This document shows, one piece after another, positions 34,860-46,286 of a DNA stretch of 64,000 bases (the stretch's first letter is position 1; the number at the start of each line of letters is the position of its first letter). The notes below the pieces were generated by a model, which saw nothing but the letters and a program-made list of their open reading frames with translations, was not told the DNA's origin and did no database searches. The stretch spans positions 1,240,001-1,304,000 of the forward strand of contig NHZP01000009.1 in the NCBI GenBank assembly GCA_003313425.1. The letters are read 5' to 3'. The stretch comes from Pseudopyrenochaeta lycopersici. Lineage: Eukaryota > Ascomycota > Dothideomycetes > Pleosporales > Pseudopyrenochaetaceae. The translations under genes were made by a program, and so were the position numbers.

Positions 34860-36455
34860 TTACAAGTACAGACCCTCGGGCTCACCCTCGGTCTTCGTTT
34901 TCAGCACTCGCTCTCTTGCGGTACGGAAGTCTTCCATATTCACCCGCATCCTGCGCTCTCGAAGCGCCATGAGACCGGCTTCAGAGCAGATGGCCTTGAT
35001 GTCGGCGCCGGAGAGGTCGTCCTTCTGGTTGATAAACTCGTCGAGATCGACGTCCTCATTAAGCGACATTTTGGACGTATGGAGCGTGAAGATCTTCTTC
35101 TTTGTTGTCTCTGTATATTGTTAGTACGCAGAGTTATAAACGCAGAGTCGGTGTAGGGACTTACGGTCGGGGTTCTCGAAGAGAATCTTTCGGTCAATAC
35201 GACCAGGACGAATCAAAGCAGGATCGAGCGTCTCGATTTTGTTGGTGGCCATGATGACCTTGACGTCTCCACGATCATCGAAACCATCGAGCTGGTTGAG
35301 AAGCTCCAGCATAGTCCGCTGAATCTCACGCTCGCCTCCAGATGTGGACTCATAACGCTTCGTACCGATGGCATCAATCTCATCGATGAACACGATGGAC
35401 GGAGCATTTTCAGCGGCGGTTTGGAAAAGCTGTCGCACTAGCCTGGGGCCGTCTCCCAGGTACTTCTGGATCAGCTCACTTCCTACAATGCGCAGGAAAG
35501 TCGCGCTGGTCTGGTTGGCCACAGCCTTAGCCAGCAACGTCTTTCCCGTACCCGGTGCACCGTAGAGAATGACACCCTTCGGCGGCTTGATGCCCATCTC
35601 CTCGTATAGCTCTGGATGTAGTAGCGGCAGCTCGACAGCCTCTCGTACTTCTTGAATCTGCTGCTCCAGACCACCAATATCCGCGTACGACTCTGTGGGT
35701 GCCTTGTCCAGCTTCATCACTGATACCAGCGGATCCGCATCGTCTGTGAGCACACCAACGACTGACACCGACTTGTGATGCAACAGAATGCTTGCGCCTG
35801 GCTCGAGAAGGTCTTTGTCGACGAACGACATGATGGAGACGTAGTATTCGGGACCAGTGGCGCTGGAGACGATAGCATGGTCGTCATCGATGAGCTCCTC
35901 CAGGTTGCCGACGCCCATAGGGCTGCCACGCATGTCGTCGACCCGCGACCTCTCGTCCGCATTTCGATCTGCAGCATCCTCCCCTCCGGCGGGCACAGGG
36001 GCGTTTCCTTCCTTCACCGCCTTTGCTTTTCTTAAGCGCTCCTGGTTCTCGACGTATTCCTCCTCCAGCAGCAGATGGTCGTGGATGCGCTGCATCCGCA
36101 GGTATCGTAGCTTGCATCGCGCAGTCGGGTAGACGGTCGGGAGCTTCGCAGCGGCGCTCGGTCCGGCAGCCTTCTTCTTCTTCCTGCCGATGCGGGTGGT
36201 TGGCTGTGGTGGAGGCTCGTACTTTGGCTTATCCTTCTGTAGCGGCAGACACGTTAGTTCCAGGTAAGACGGCGAGGCGACGTGACAGCAAGCGTCTATC
36301 TCCCTGCGAAATGGGCAACTTCAAGACCACGTACCTTGTCCTTCTTGCTCTTGTCGTCCCCTGGAGGTCCGCCGCCTCCAGCACTAGACTGCTGGTTACC
36401 CTGGCTATCATCAGTATGCTATTTTGCTGGCCTGTGAAGCAGGCAGGCTCACCAT
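34860..36455 (-). CDS. RPT2: 26S proteasome regulatory AAA-ATPase Rpt2
   Basis: Four coding exons, 36455-36453, 36400-36335, 36236-35165 and 35110-34860, give 463 residues. Exon 1 contributes only the ATG, followed at once by a GTGAGC donor. Splicing makes the N-terminus [21 protein letters not shown], which carries the N-myristoylation pattern MGxxxS known for Rpt2. Further features are [31 protein letters not shown], a coiled coil, an OB-fold region, Walker A GAPGTGKT, Walker [12 protein letters not shown], the arginine-finger region [11 protein letters not shown] and the C-terminal LYL, the HbYX-type tail that opens the 20S gate. The protein unfolds and translocates ubiquitylated substrates as one of six ATPases of the 19S base. 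An insertion of roughly 20 residues ([20 protein letters not shown]) makes it slightly longer than yeast Rpt2. It is divergent from UBC1, another ubiquitin-pathway gene. Confidence 0.95.
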
Positions 36456-37142
36456 GGCACGCAGGCAGGCTTGAAGATGTGCACTCGGGACGCTTTAGTA
36501 TCACGCAACTAAGGGCGGAAGAACCACGGAGATCGGCGTGGTGGTGAGGCGATGGCGGGAGTGAGGCGGTGGTCGTGTTTGTAATGTTGCTGGTGGCTCC
36601 TGTTCCGAAGCTCGAGAGGCCGGGCTTGGCAGCTGTGGCGTCACTGGCCGCTGTCTCAACTTCGGCCTCACCAATCCCCATAGAGACGGACAGACACGTC
36701 AGACCGCGTTCTGATAGCGATAGACAGTTCCTCTTGTACTCGAATGCACTTGCACTTCACTTCCACTATACGCTTCCATCAGCCCCGTGAATCCTCTCAG
36801 CCATACTCCAACCCCGCTGGTCAAGCCGAGACGTCCCCAGCGGGTTGCTAGGTGCTCAGTAGCAAGGTAGCTCTGTCTCTATCACACCCAGACCGCCTCG
36901 GCGTAGGTACCACCTGATTTTATCTCATAGCACAAGCAACAAGCACTCTTGCGTCCCACAACCACAGCCCAGCTCCTCCAACCGATTGACTCACTCCCCG
37001 CATCAGTGGCCGCCTTCACAGCCTGAGGCTGACACTCAGATCCAGGTTTAGTCCCAACTGGCTGCCTGCTTTCTCGCCAGTCTCCGCCCTCTTTCTGCCT
37101 CCCTCATCCTTTCCCCCACCTCAACATCCGCCCACACCCACA
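36456..37142. promoter_or_regulatory. Shared divergent upstream region of RPT2 and UBC1
   Basis: 687 bp between the RPT2 ATG exon and the UBC1 start. It must hold both 5' UTRs and promoters. The UBC1 side is pyrimidine-rich (CT and CA tracts up to the ATG), typical of fungal housekeeping promoters. No PACE-like proteasome element was identified with confidence. Confidence 0.4.
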
Positions 37143-37981
37143 ATGAACTCCAATCGCAACCGGCGTATTCACAAGGAGATCAACGACATCCACAACGACC
37201 AGCTCTCCAAGATCATTGTTGAGCCAGCGGGCAGTAGCGATGACCTTACACATCTTCGGGGCCAGTTCTACGGGCCGCCAGACACACCCTACGAGGGCGC
37301 TACGTACTTTGTCGACATCAAGATACCCAGCGAGTATCCCTTCCGCCCACCCATTATGAAGTTCGAGACCAAGATCTGGCACCCCAATGTCAGCTCGCAG
37401 ACGGTGTGTACTACGGCTCTATAGATAGGCCCAAAGTTGCTGACAAGATTAGGGTGCTATCTGCCTAGACACCCTATCATCGCAATGGTCGCCGGTTTTG
37501 ACCATCAAGTCCGCCCTCATCTCCCTGCAGTCCCTCCTCAGCACACCCGAACCGAAAGATCCTCAAGACGCCGAAGTAGCTGGTATGCTGATCCGGAACC
37601 CGGCTGAGTTTGAACACAAGGCACGTGAATGGGCTGTAAAGTATGCAGGTGCACCCAAGAAGGAGATTGCCGAGGGAAGTGGAGGCGCCACAGCCGAGTC
37701 AATCAAGAAGAAGGCCCAGCAGGCGAGGCAAAACGAGGAGAAGGTCAAATTGGCAGCGTACGTACTCCACCATGCATGCTGTCAGGATGCGCTGACTTTG
37801 CTACAGATATCATGGCTATAATAAGAATCTCGTCGACCGCTTCGTCGCAATGGGATTTGATGTCGAGGCTGTCGTGGCTGCGTTTGAGTACGTCGGCATC
37901 GATAAGATGGGTGGTGAGGACTATGAGCTTGAAGAGGCCTACATGGGCGACATTACTGCTCGTCTATTCGGCGAAGCGTAA
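37143..37981 (+). CDS. UBC1: Ubiquitin-conjugating enzyme E2 with C-terminal UBA domain (Ubc1/UBE2K type)
   Basis: Three exons, 37143-37403, 37453-37757 and 37807-37981, give 246 residues. Junctions are [21 protein letters not shown] and [19 protein letters not shown]. The UBC fold is complete: [26 protein letters not shown], the HPN motif in IWHPNV, and the active-site cysteine at residue 91 in GAICLD, coded just after the first splice junction. A linker rich in Lys/Gln/Glu precedes a UBA domain at the C-terminus ([24 protein letters not shown]). E2s of this type extend Lys48-linked ubiquitin chains, and the UBA binds ubiquitin. The length and domain order match the family. The gene is divergent from RPT2, placing two ubiquitin-proteasome genes side by side. 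Confidence 0.95.
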
Positions 37982-38301
37982 TCGCCTTGCGCAATTTCCT
38001 ACACATTCGAGCAACTTCAAATTCAACCACTTTGGGATGTAATCATCACAAGCAGAGGCAAGACGATCAGAAGAGGGTATTAGGTTCACTGGCGTACGTC
38101 ACTCAGACTATACATTATCATCGGCCACGGCGTCAGGGATTATTATGGGTCGGTGTACTCGTTTTTTTTTTGGTAAGGAGGAACTCATATGAGTGATCGA
38201 TCAATTCATTACATTACAGATCAATTATTTCTAGTCTTTCTGGTTGTACACAGCTTCAAGAATGTGCTTGCCGTCACTAGGGCAGAGTTGACTCCTGGCA
38301 T
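37982..38301. other. Convergent 3' intergenic region
   Basis: 320 bp between UBC1 and the small secreted protein gene, including a run of T near 38162-38171. No gene is seen. Confidence 0.45.
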
Positions 38302-38771
38302 TTAGGCAATAGCCGAAGTCACGTCGACCTTGGCCTCTCCAGTGAAGGTGCGTCCTACAGCATTGCTCTTCAGCTCCAAAGGAGCACTGCCAAAGACGGT
38401 CTGCTTGTTGGGCAGATCAACAACCTGCTGGAGCGAGATGGCTATTCATCGTATTAGCAGCCATTCTCCTGATACTGGAAGTATTTCCAAAACTTACTCT
38501 GTCCATCATATGTATAGCTGAACGACTGGTTGTCACAGCTGCTCGTCTCTGCGGGGCTGTTGGCTGGGTTGTTCTCGTATTTGCAGGTCGAGGTCAAGCC
38601 CTCCGGGTATGCGTCCGAGGTGAAGACGGCAGAAACAGTCTGCGACTGGAAGCCGTTGGCGAAGGCGGACTTGGTAACGCTGACGTCCCAGGAGCCATAC
38701 TGCGAGCGAGGGAGCACAGCGGCGAGGGAGGAGGTGGCGAGGCCGAGGAAAGCGAGGTTGAAGAGCTGCAT
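38302..38771 (-). CDS. Small secreted protein, effector-like, unknown function
   Basis: Two exons, 38771-38498 and 38441-38302, give 137 residues. The intron has a GTAAGT donor; splicing replaces a premature end with TISLQQVVDLPNKQTVFGSAPLELK and ends VDVTSAIA. The N-terminus MQLFNLAFLGLATSSLAAVLPRS is a clear signal peptide of about 18 residues. The mature protein is about 118 residues, beta-strand-like (YGSWDVSVTKSAF, SQTVSAVFTSD, SFSYTYDGQ) and has only two cysteines (TCKYE and SSCDN), which could form one disulfide. Related small secreted proteins occur in plant-associated Dothideomycetes, as far as I can recall, but no function is established. Effector activity is an inference from size and secretion only. 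Confidence 0.78.
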
Positions 38772-39508
38772 GATGGTGGTTTGGAATTGGTTTGGTTTGG
38801 TGGTGGTAGCGACTGTGTGTTGATTGTGTTTGTTGGAAGCTGGGAGGATGATGATTCCAAGAAACAGTGGCTGGAAAGTGTTATATAGATGTAGATGGAT
38901 CGACTAGACGTCACAGTATCCACCAATAATGCTCTGCAATCCTATTTTGGACTTCAAGATGCTAGGGTAACAGCCCTAAAATTCGGTGCTGGATATTGTA
39001 TGACGCGATTTTCGGCCAGGTTATAGGGCCGATATCCATTGAAGCAAGTCCGTGAACATATCCCTATACCACCTTGCTTGACCGCCAAACCCACCTTCCT
39101 TTTTTCAATTTATAGCATAACTATCGAACGACCCGCTCGCTCTCGCTCTCGCATAATGTTCTCGCCATCACCAAACACTCTCCCCTTTCGAACTTGCAGA
39201 GACTCTTTCGCATCAATCCAACTTATTTGGGAAGTGGACATGTAAATCTCCGAGCCTAGAGCCCTGACGGTCCTGGCCGAGGCAGTTCAACGGCAGAGGC
39301 GCCGTCGTTCATGCAGTCTAAATGGGGAACGGCCGATTCCCCACCGCAAACACGAGATCACGTGCCAGGGGTCCCTGCACAGCCTCGTTCAGCAAACAAA
39401 CAATATCAACGTCCGGGTCCAGCGTCTGAGGATACGATCGCATGAGCTCACCGTGACGCAAACTAACTTTTAGTCGATGCTACGCAGCATCATGCTAGAC
39501 CGGGAGCG
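38772..39508. promoter_or_regulatory. Divergent upstream region of the secreted protein and membrane protein genes
   Basis: 737 bp between divergent starts. A TATATAG element lies near 38881-38887 on the secreted-protein side, in reasonable position for its promoter. No further gene is supported. Confidence 0.35.
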
Positions 39509-41227
39509 ATGGAGCGCCAACCACGCATGTCGCTCAGCCAGCGTCCACTGAAGTTCTTTACCGAACTCTACGTCCACAAGCAACAATGGTACCGCCATAA
39601 GCTCGCCCTCCTATCCGCCTTTAACATGACGGCTTTACTGGGGAAACTCTACTGGCACTATGCCTCTGGGAGATATGAATGTACACCTCCTGATTTCTGG
39701 TCCTTCGTCCTTTCTATCGGAGCACGGTTCACGTGGGTTTTCCTTTTCCAGGAGCCGGACCAGTTTGCAGGGTTCAAGAGGCCTGGGAAGGGGTACAGAT
39801 GTATTGTGATTGGTACGGTGATAGCCACCACGGTACCGAATGCAGTATTCCATGTTTGGGCACTGAAGACGGCCACAAGGGCGGCAGGAGACTTTGTGGC
39901 AGGTGTGACGAATGCGGTCATCGCGATAGTGTTGTGGATTATATTGATGGGGCTTGTTTCGTGGATGGCGCTAACCTTCCTGCTGAGTGGGGATGATGGC
40001 GAATTTGAGCCTGTTGTCAAGATGCAGAGGAAGAATAGTACAATCCTGAACATCGAGCCATACACAGATGATCCGGTCACGCATAGTGGGAGACTGAATA
40101 GGGTTGCTGAGAATGGGTATCTTGCCACGGCTTATGCAAAACAAAGAGAAGGTCAGACAGCAGCATCAAATTCGCCATTGAACTCAAGCGACGAGGGAAA
40201 TCAAGGTGTGCAAACGAGCAGCGAAAATATCAACGCAAGCGAGGAGCAAACTCAACTATTACCAAACTGTGATCTTGCAGCTCCACTCCGTTGTCAGACC
40301 ATAGCTCGATACGAATACATGACCCAAGCCAACACTGGTCCACACTCTTGGTGGTCATTCTCACTCATCCCATTGGTACTGATCTCGACTGCAACGGCCA
40401 TCTTGATTATACAATTGCTCTTGATTCGAGAGGATCGACAACTGACCAAATTCCGGGCACCTTCATCGTGAGTGATTTGGTTACTCTTTGCTATCAGCCC
40501 AGTGCTCAACTGACTAAGAACAAGTACAATAAAGAATTGTCTTTATCTACCCTCAGCAGCTTACTTGATTTCTTTGTACGCGGTCAAACATCGTCTGAGA
40601 ACTTCGCTCTTTGAGTCATTCGACACACCTGTTCCCGAGCAATGGCAGAAGCTTATAAAAGTCATTCCTGGCGTAAGAATGTTCAGGAACTTGCACACCG
40701 GGGAAGTAACACAGGACGATCCTCGACAAAGGTCAATGCCACGGGGTGCATACAAGGATGCAACCTCAATCGACAAAAACGCATATATCAGTGCCTTCAA
40801 CGCCTCCCCACAACCTTGTACAGCCTATCATGGACATCTTGGCCGTATACACAAAACAAGTTTCCGTATCCGCCCGACCTTTATTAGATTGGGTTATCTT
40901 TCTCTGTCCATGTATTTGCTTTTCAAAGGCTTTTGGAACAGTGTCTTTTTCGACGTGCTGGATTCATACCTAGAGACACGCAAGCATCCCGACATCACAC
41001 CTGCAGACCTTGCGAGCATGCGCAAGGAATTTATGCTGTGGCAGATTCTGCTATTTTCTAGTTTCCCACTGCTGTTTATGGCGGGAATCTATTCTTTCAC
41101 GTGTTTGTCTAGTATGGTTATCCTTTGGGGAAGGACGGTGCTCAGGTATTCAGATGTGGCTGATAGGGAGAGGGAAGCTCAAGGCCAGGGCGAAGGAGCA
41201 AGGGAGGGCACGATTATGCTGGAGTAA
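39509..41227 (+). CDS. Polytopic membrane protein of unknown function
   Basis: Two exons, 39509-40467 and 40519-41227, give 555 residues. The 51-bp intron has a GTGAGT donor and a CTAAG acceptor; the join reads FRAPSS-TSTIKNCLYLPSAAY in phase. About eight hydrophobic segments are visible: four in the first 165 residues (including FWSFVLSIGARFTWVFLF and GVTNAVIAIVLWIILMGLVSW), a long polar loop of about 100 residues rich in Asn/Ser/Glu, one around SLIPLVLISTATAILIIQLLL, and three more after the splice junction (for example RLGYLSLSMYLLFKGFW and WQILLFSSFPLLFMAGIYSF). The N- and C-terminal ends are hydrophilic. No transporter or receptor signature is recognised. Confidence 0.75.
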
Positions 41228-41895
41228 TGAATTATGTTCATCATGATGTATAATCCTGCAAGTACATATGGACATTTTTAAAAAGATCAAGGTATGCACT
41301 GCCAATAGCTACATAAGAACAACCTGTATCGCTACATTGGCAAGATCCATTGCAAATTAAGCGTCAAATGTTGCACCAGAAAATGGCCAGATAGCACAAC
41401 ATTAATCAACGCTAGGAGTCTGTCGATCTCAAGGTACCGAGGCTAAGTGCAACACTGCACATTTCCACTAGTCATGGATTAGAGTTTCCTTGCACTTTCT
41501 GCGCGAATTGCGGAAGTGTATCCGCTGCTTCGTATTTGAAGACGCACATTATATTGGGTACCATGCATAGCATTATTGGCTGTAAACTTGGATGCACACC
41601 TGCAATACCACAATCCGCGCGAATCGGGCTTTGAGGAGATGCATTGGTTCGTAAAGACGATTGGGCAATGTCACAATGTACACGGGCGAAACAGCTAAAG
41701 GACTTAGGCTTATTCTATCTCATCATTGTGGGGTGCAGCTCAAGCATGAACGAAAGTCTCGCGTTACTCACGAAGTGTAGAACGAGGGCAGATAAACAAG
41801 AGTTTGGGGTTGTATTGGTGAGCACTGCGTGTTTTCTGAGTGCGCGGGCTCGTCCTATGTCCTTCCATACTCCAAAATAGGCTGCTGACTGGGCC
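41228..41895. other. Convergent intergenic region
   Basis: About 670 bp of AT-rich sequence between two convergent genes. A short + frame at 41644-41880 has no homology and runs into the HET gene 3' end. Nothing else is seen. Confidence 0.4.
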
Positions 41896-44269
41896 TCAGG
41901 TGAGCTGAAAATCTTGATCTTGAACCTTCTCAAACTCCGCGATTAGTGTCTTGTCCGCGATTCTACCTACACCCAGTCTCTTGAAGACATTTGTGGTCTC
42001 GTCTACCTGCTCAACGAATAGCACATCCAGAACTGGAGCAGACTTTTTCAACCAAATACCATGTCGTAAATATCGTGTCGAGACATGAAGGGCATACACA
42101 GCTTCACCAAAATCGGAACATGCTGTTGGATGAGCTTTGAGCCGCTCCAGCGAGCCCCATCCAGCAATGATCTCAGGATGGAAAGCGGAGCATATGGCAC
42201 GCCAATTGCATGTCACTGGAACTGGAGCGTATGTAGTTGATATCGCCGCACTTTCGAGATTCTCTTTAGTTTCCAGGAATCCGCGAACATGTACCGTGTG
42301 TAGCTTACCACGAATATGAAGACATGAAAACATATTTGTGGGGTCAAAGTGCGGTGCGTCGCCTACGGGATTAAAAGGACGTAGCCTGTAGTTGTCATAC
42401 ACAAGATGATTTGGAATGTCATGCCTCCTCTGCTCGTTAAAGCAGACTCCGGTGACCATGAATGCTGGCTTCGTTTCGCTCTTTTTCGGCCATTGAACCG
42501 GTGTCATGAGTGACGCCCATGACCACGAGGGTGCTTCGTCGACGTTGCCTGCCGACGCCGTCGCAGAATGATTCTGCTCCCATAAGAGACCATGGTGTAT
42601 GTCGCGCAGCCAGAGACCCGCGACATATACTTCATTCTGAGCTTCGTTCCCCATGCTTGGAAGGCGCCCTGGATTAGCAAGTATAGGCCCGACTTCTTTG
42701 GCCAAACCTGCCACAGCCAAAATTCGATCCGTCGACTTTGTCAGGTGCTGTCCGGAGTAAACTTCTAGTGCATGGTACCAGAACCCCACAATATCCTTAT
42801 TCGAGTGGTGGAACGATGCCTTGAGCTCCAAATGAGCACGTAACTCAGGGTTGGCACGTTCAAATGTGAGCTGAGATTGGTCGTATGAACGAGGTAGCTC
42901 TTGCTGACACTCATAAAATAAGCCATGTGGCGTATACCAGAGCAGTCGCTTACTCAGTAACCATTCTTGCAATATCCACCCTCGACGGAAGAGAATGCTG
43001 GACCGGACCTGCTCCATATACTCGTCTACGAGCGGGACACGCCGTTTGTAAGCATAAAAGGTACCGGTAAATGCATTTTCCTTGTCACGATATGGCAGTT
43101 GGACAAGCCAGGAGGCCCATGGTGTCGCTGCTTTGGCGTAGGGCCTTCTCAGTCCGCCACTCATGTCTTCCGCTGTACCAGCCAGCGTGAAGATAGAAAA
43201 CTGATAGTACTGCGCCATTTTCGGCGCCTCGCCTTTCCAATCCAAGTAATTGTCTCCTTTCTGGATAATGCAAATTGAATCAATCCAGATGTACCTAATG
43301 TTCATATTTGCAGCTATGTTGAAGGCATCTAAAAAAAGCTGGGGCAACAATCCAAAATCACCTCCCAGTAGTCGTTCTTCATAGTTTGAAGTTGTGGTAA
43401 TGCATCTTCCTGTGAGATCATTCCAGCGATGGGTCAAAGTGATGTAGGCGCCGTGTAATCCCTCTGTTTGGCGAAGGTAGAGTCGAGATCGCCCTGCGTC
43501 CCGTACAACTTCGATAACACGTGTTGGCAATGGAGAGTGATATGGATCAATACTAATAGATCCAGATACTGTTTCTTTATATTTAGGATGGGAAGCGCAA
43601 GCTTCAACCCACGTTTGTGCGGTCTCGAAATGCGACTCTGAAAATGGGTCGTGGCCGATGTAACGACCAAGGACATCCTCACTCACCGCAGCGGCGCTCG
43701 CTTTAAGCAGGTCAATCAGCTGAGTATTCTGAACATATTTTGCAAAATGGAAGGAAGAGCTACCTACACGGATCTGTCGCAAGACATATCTCGTGCGTTG
43801 AGGTCTTTTTCATCCCGCTGAAGCGATCGCCCAGCTCGATCAATAGTCGATTGGCGCGTAATGAAGATGAACCCAAACTTGGCAACTTATTTCTGTAACT
43901 CTCAGATACGGTCATGTGTATGTACAAATCCGGGTTTGTGACAGTTCTACCAGGGATGACGACGTTTGTGAAGAAATACTCCGGCTTCTCGATGTCCTTG
44001 ACGGCATCTAGTAATAGCGCGCAGAAGTCGCATCCGGTCGCAGCATTTTCTTCTACATCTTTCAGCAGATAGCCTTTTCTGCGGGTCACACTTCGAGCGA
44101 AAGACTGAATGTCGAAATTTTGGCACCGGTCGCAGAGTGAAGCGCTGTCGCTAGCTATACCATGGCGCGCGGCATGGCCCAGAGGTCGCGCATCATCACC
44201 CCATCCATCACGATAGGGCTCCGCATCGATTGTATCCAATGAGATTGCACTTGTGATGCGACGCAGCAT
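41896..44269 (-). CDS. HET-domain (heterokaryon incompatibility) protein
   Basis: Two exons, 44269-43768 and 43700-41896, give 768 residues. The 67-bp intron (GTAGGT donor, CTGAT branch, AAAG acceptor) joins EICLATDP to S-SAAAVSEDVLGRYIGHD in phase. The N-terminal region has LCDRCQNFDIQSFA and ATGCDFCALLLDAV, the Cys-containing block common before fungal HET domains. The HET core follows: GAYITLTHRWND, NIRYIWIDSICIIQ with DWKGEAPKMAQYYQFS, and RRGWILQEWLLSKRLL. A C-terminal region of about 300 residues is variable. HET proteins act in non-self recognition and trigger regulated cell death when mismatched strains fuse; the domain is distantly TIR-like. A start at an upstream ATG (44404) cannot be excluded. 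Confidence 0.87.
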
Positions 44270-46286
44270 GGCTGTATAACATGTCGAAGGATTCAACGCC
44301 GCGAGGCTGAAGTCGCGGCCTCCAGATACGGCTCGTAATGTTGGGGTTGAGGCCGGACTTCGGCAGTTTCTCGTATTTGGCACAAGTCCTTCCAAACCTC
44401 GCATCGAGTCCAGCGCAAATACATCTAACCATAACACATCATCCGCAGCCACCAATCATCTTATCGGCGAGTTTGGACAGCCTTGCACCCCTTCTGCTTC
44501 GCTGCCAATGTACACCCGAGTCTTACATGCTCGAAACTCTTCTCCTTGCTGACAAGGGATGTGTCCTGCTGGGAAAAGTTACTTTCGATATACTTCTCAC
44601 AACTGCGACTACGGAGTCAAGAACATCAATGAACGCTAGTACTAAACGAAGAGGCCGTAGTGCTTTAGCGATAGATACTCGTGTGTGATTCCAGGGCAGC
44701 ATTAAAACGTTGGTGCATCGCAGATGCATTCGTCCAGGAAGCCAGTCCGGAAGACGGAAGGCACCCAAGTGCTTCTCTTGCAGCATTTTGCTCTTTGACA
44801 TGCTTAAAGCTGCGGCAAAAGATCCAGCATCGATCGCTACCAGGCATATCTGCTGTCCAGCACCGCTGTCCTCACTATTGGTCTTTGGCCGCATCTCGTG
44901 CATAAGTCGCTTCCATTTCCGTCATGCAAAACGCCTTCGCTAATCTTCATGAAGATTTTAGCTTGCCCTTTCTTGTTCTTGTTGCCGCTCATTATACCGG
45001 TATTGAATTATACCCCACTGTCGTACGTGTTAGAACGCATAATTTGAGCTTCGGCCACCTTTACTTACCCTTGCCAATTAAATGCCACCTAACGTCCCTT
45101 CTTTATCAGATCCAGAGTTCGCTGATACCCGGATATGTACAAACAGAATCTGGGTGCCATAGAGGACAGCGTGGCGCATGAGACCGTTGGGATCGTGTAG
45201 AGGCCTGTTTGCGGAAGCGAGAAAAAGGGCGTCTCCGCTAGAAGAAATATTCGCATCTATTGGACAAGTCCATACAACACCTGTTGCTGGCGTGTTCAGA
45301 GAGGCTCTATGAAAGACCTGCTCTGGCGTAACGCCGAGAGATGGACCAATCACGCAAACCAGGATCTTACAGATAGAGGTATCCCGGCCGTGCAGACATT
45401 TGCAGCCAGGATTTTATGTAGCTTATTATGGTATCATTCATGGCAGATGTACTGTTCTGTGGGTGAGGTCTGACAGTGTGATTGCGTCCATGTGTACAAA
45501 TAGTCGCCTCCAAGTCGTTGTTGGAGGCCCTGTAGCTGCTAGGGATGAACCGTACCTTGAACCGAGCATGTCACATTGCGAAGAATATCCGAATAAAAGG
45601 AAGAGTTCTTTGTACACATTTCATGTATGGAAAATGGTTCTCCCAGAGACGTCCATTGATCTTGCAGGTCCCTTCGTCACCTATGTGAGTTTAGCGCCTT
45701 GGCGATACTTTTCTTTCAGTGGTTTGATTGATGCACTTCATGGCTGTACTACCGTCCATTCATGTTGTCGGTGAGGAAACCATGACTGGCAATTCCACCG
45801 AAAGTGCTACTTCGAGTTGTTGAAGGATCGCGCATCGGATATCCGCGTACACACATAACAGAGGATTCTTGGCTGGTTCCCGATATCGCCTCGGTTGGTC
45901 CATCGGTGTCACTTCAATCAACAAATATTTACGCCGAACCCTTGCGAAGCAAAGGCCGAGGACCCACACCCCACACTGAAAACCACGCTATCAGGTGGCA
46001 CAATTACCAGTGCTATTCATCGCCCTGCATTTTCTACCGACACCCTCTATCGGACGCTTTATCTTTCTTATCTCGCGCCCAAGATAATGGCTCAGCTCAA
46101 CCGTACCGATCACCCGGGCTGGCATTCGTGGTGGAAGCATCTCCGCGATGGCAGAATGGATTGAAAAAGGACCCGGTTGCACCTCTTGAAGCCTGTCGTT
46201 GTCATAACGCGACAGCGATACTTGGGTCTTCCTAGGCTGTTCCGCAGCGGAATCTTCTGTCCATATTCAATTTAGTCGGATTCACC
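44270..46286. other. 2-kb region upstream of HET and MFS genes, no supported gene
   Basis: Many short frames on both strands (for example 44523-44903 -, 45804-46235 +) but none with family features or consistent splice partners. It contains the divergent promoters of the HET gene (44269) and the MFS gene (46287). Confidence 0.4.

Noticed and set aside
44523..46235. Cluster of short frames upstream of the MFS gene
   Set aside because: Frames on both strands are equally long, with no family features and no consistent splice sites.
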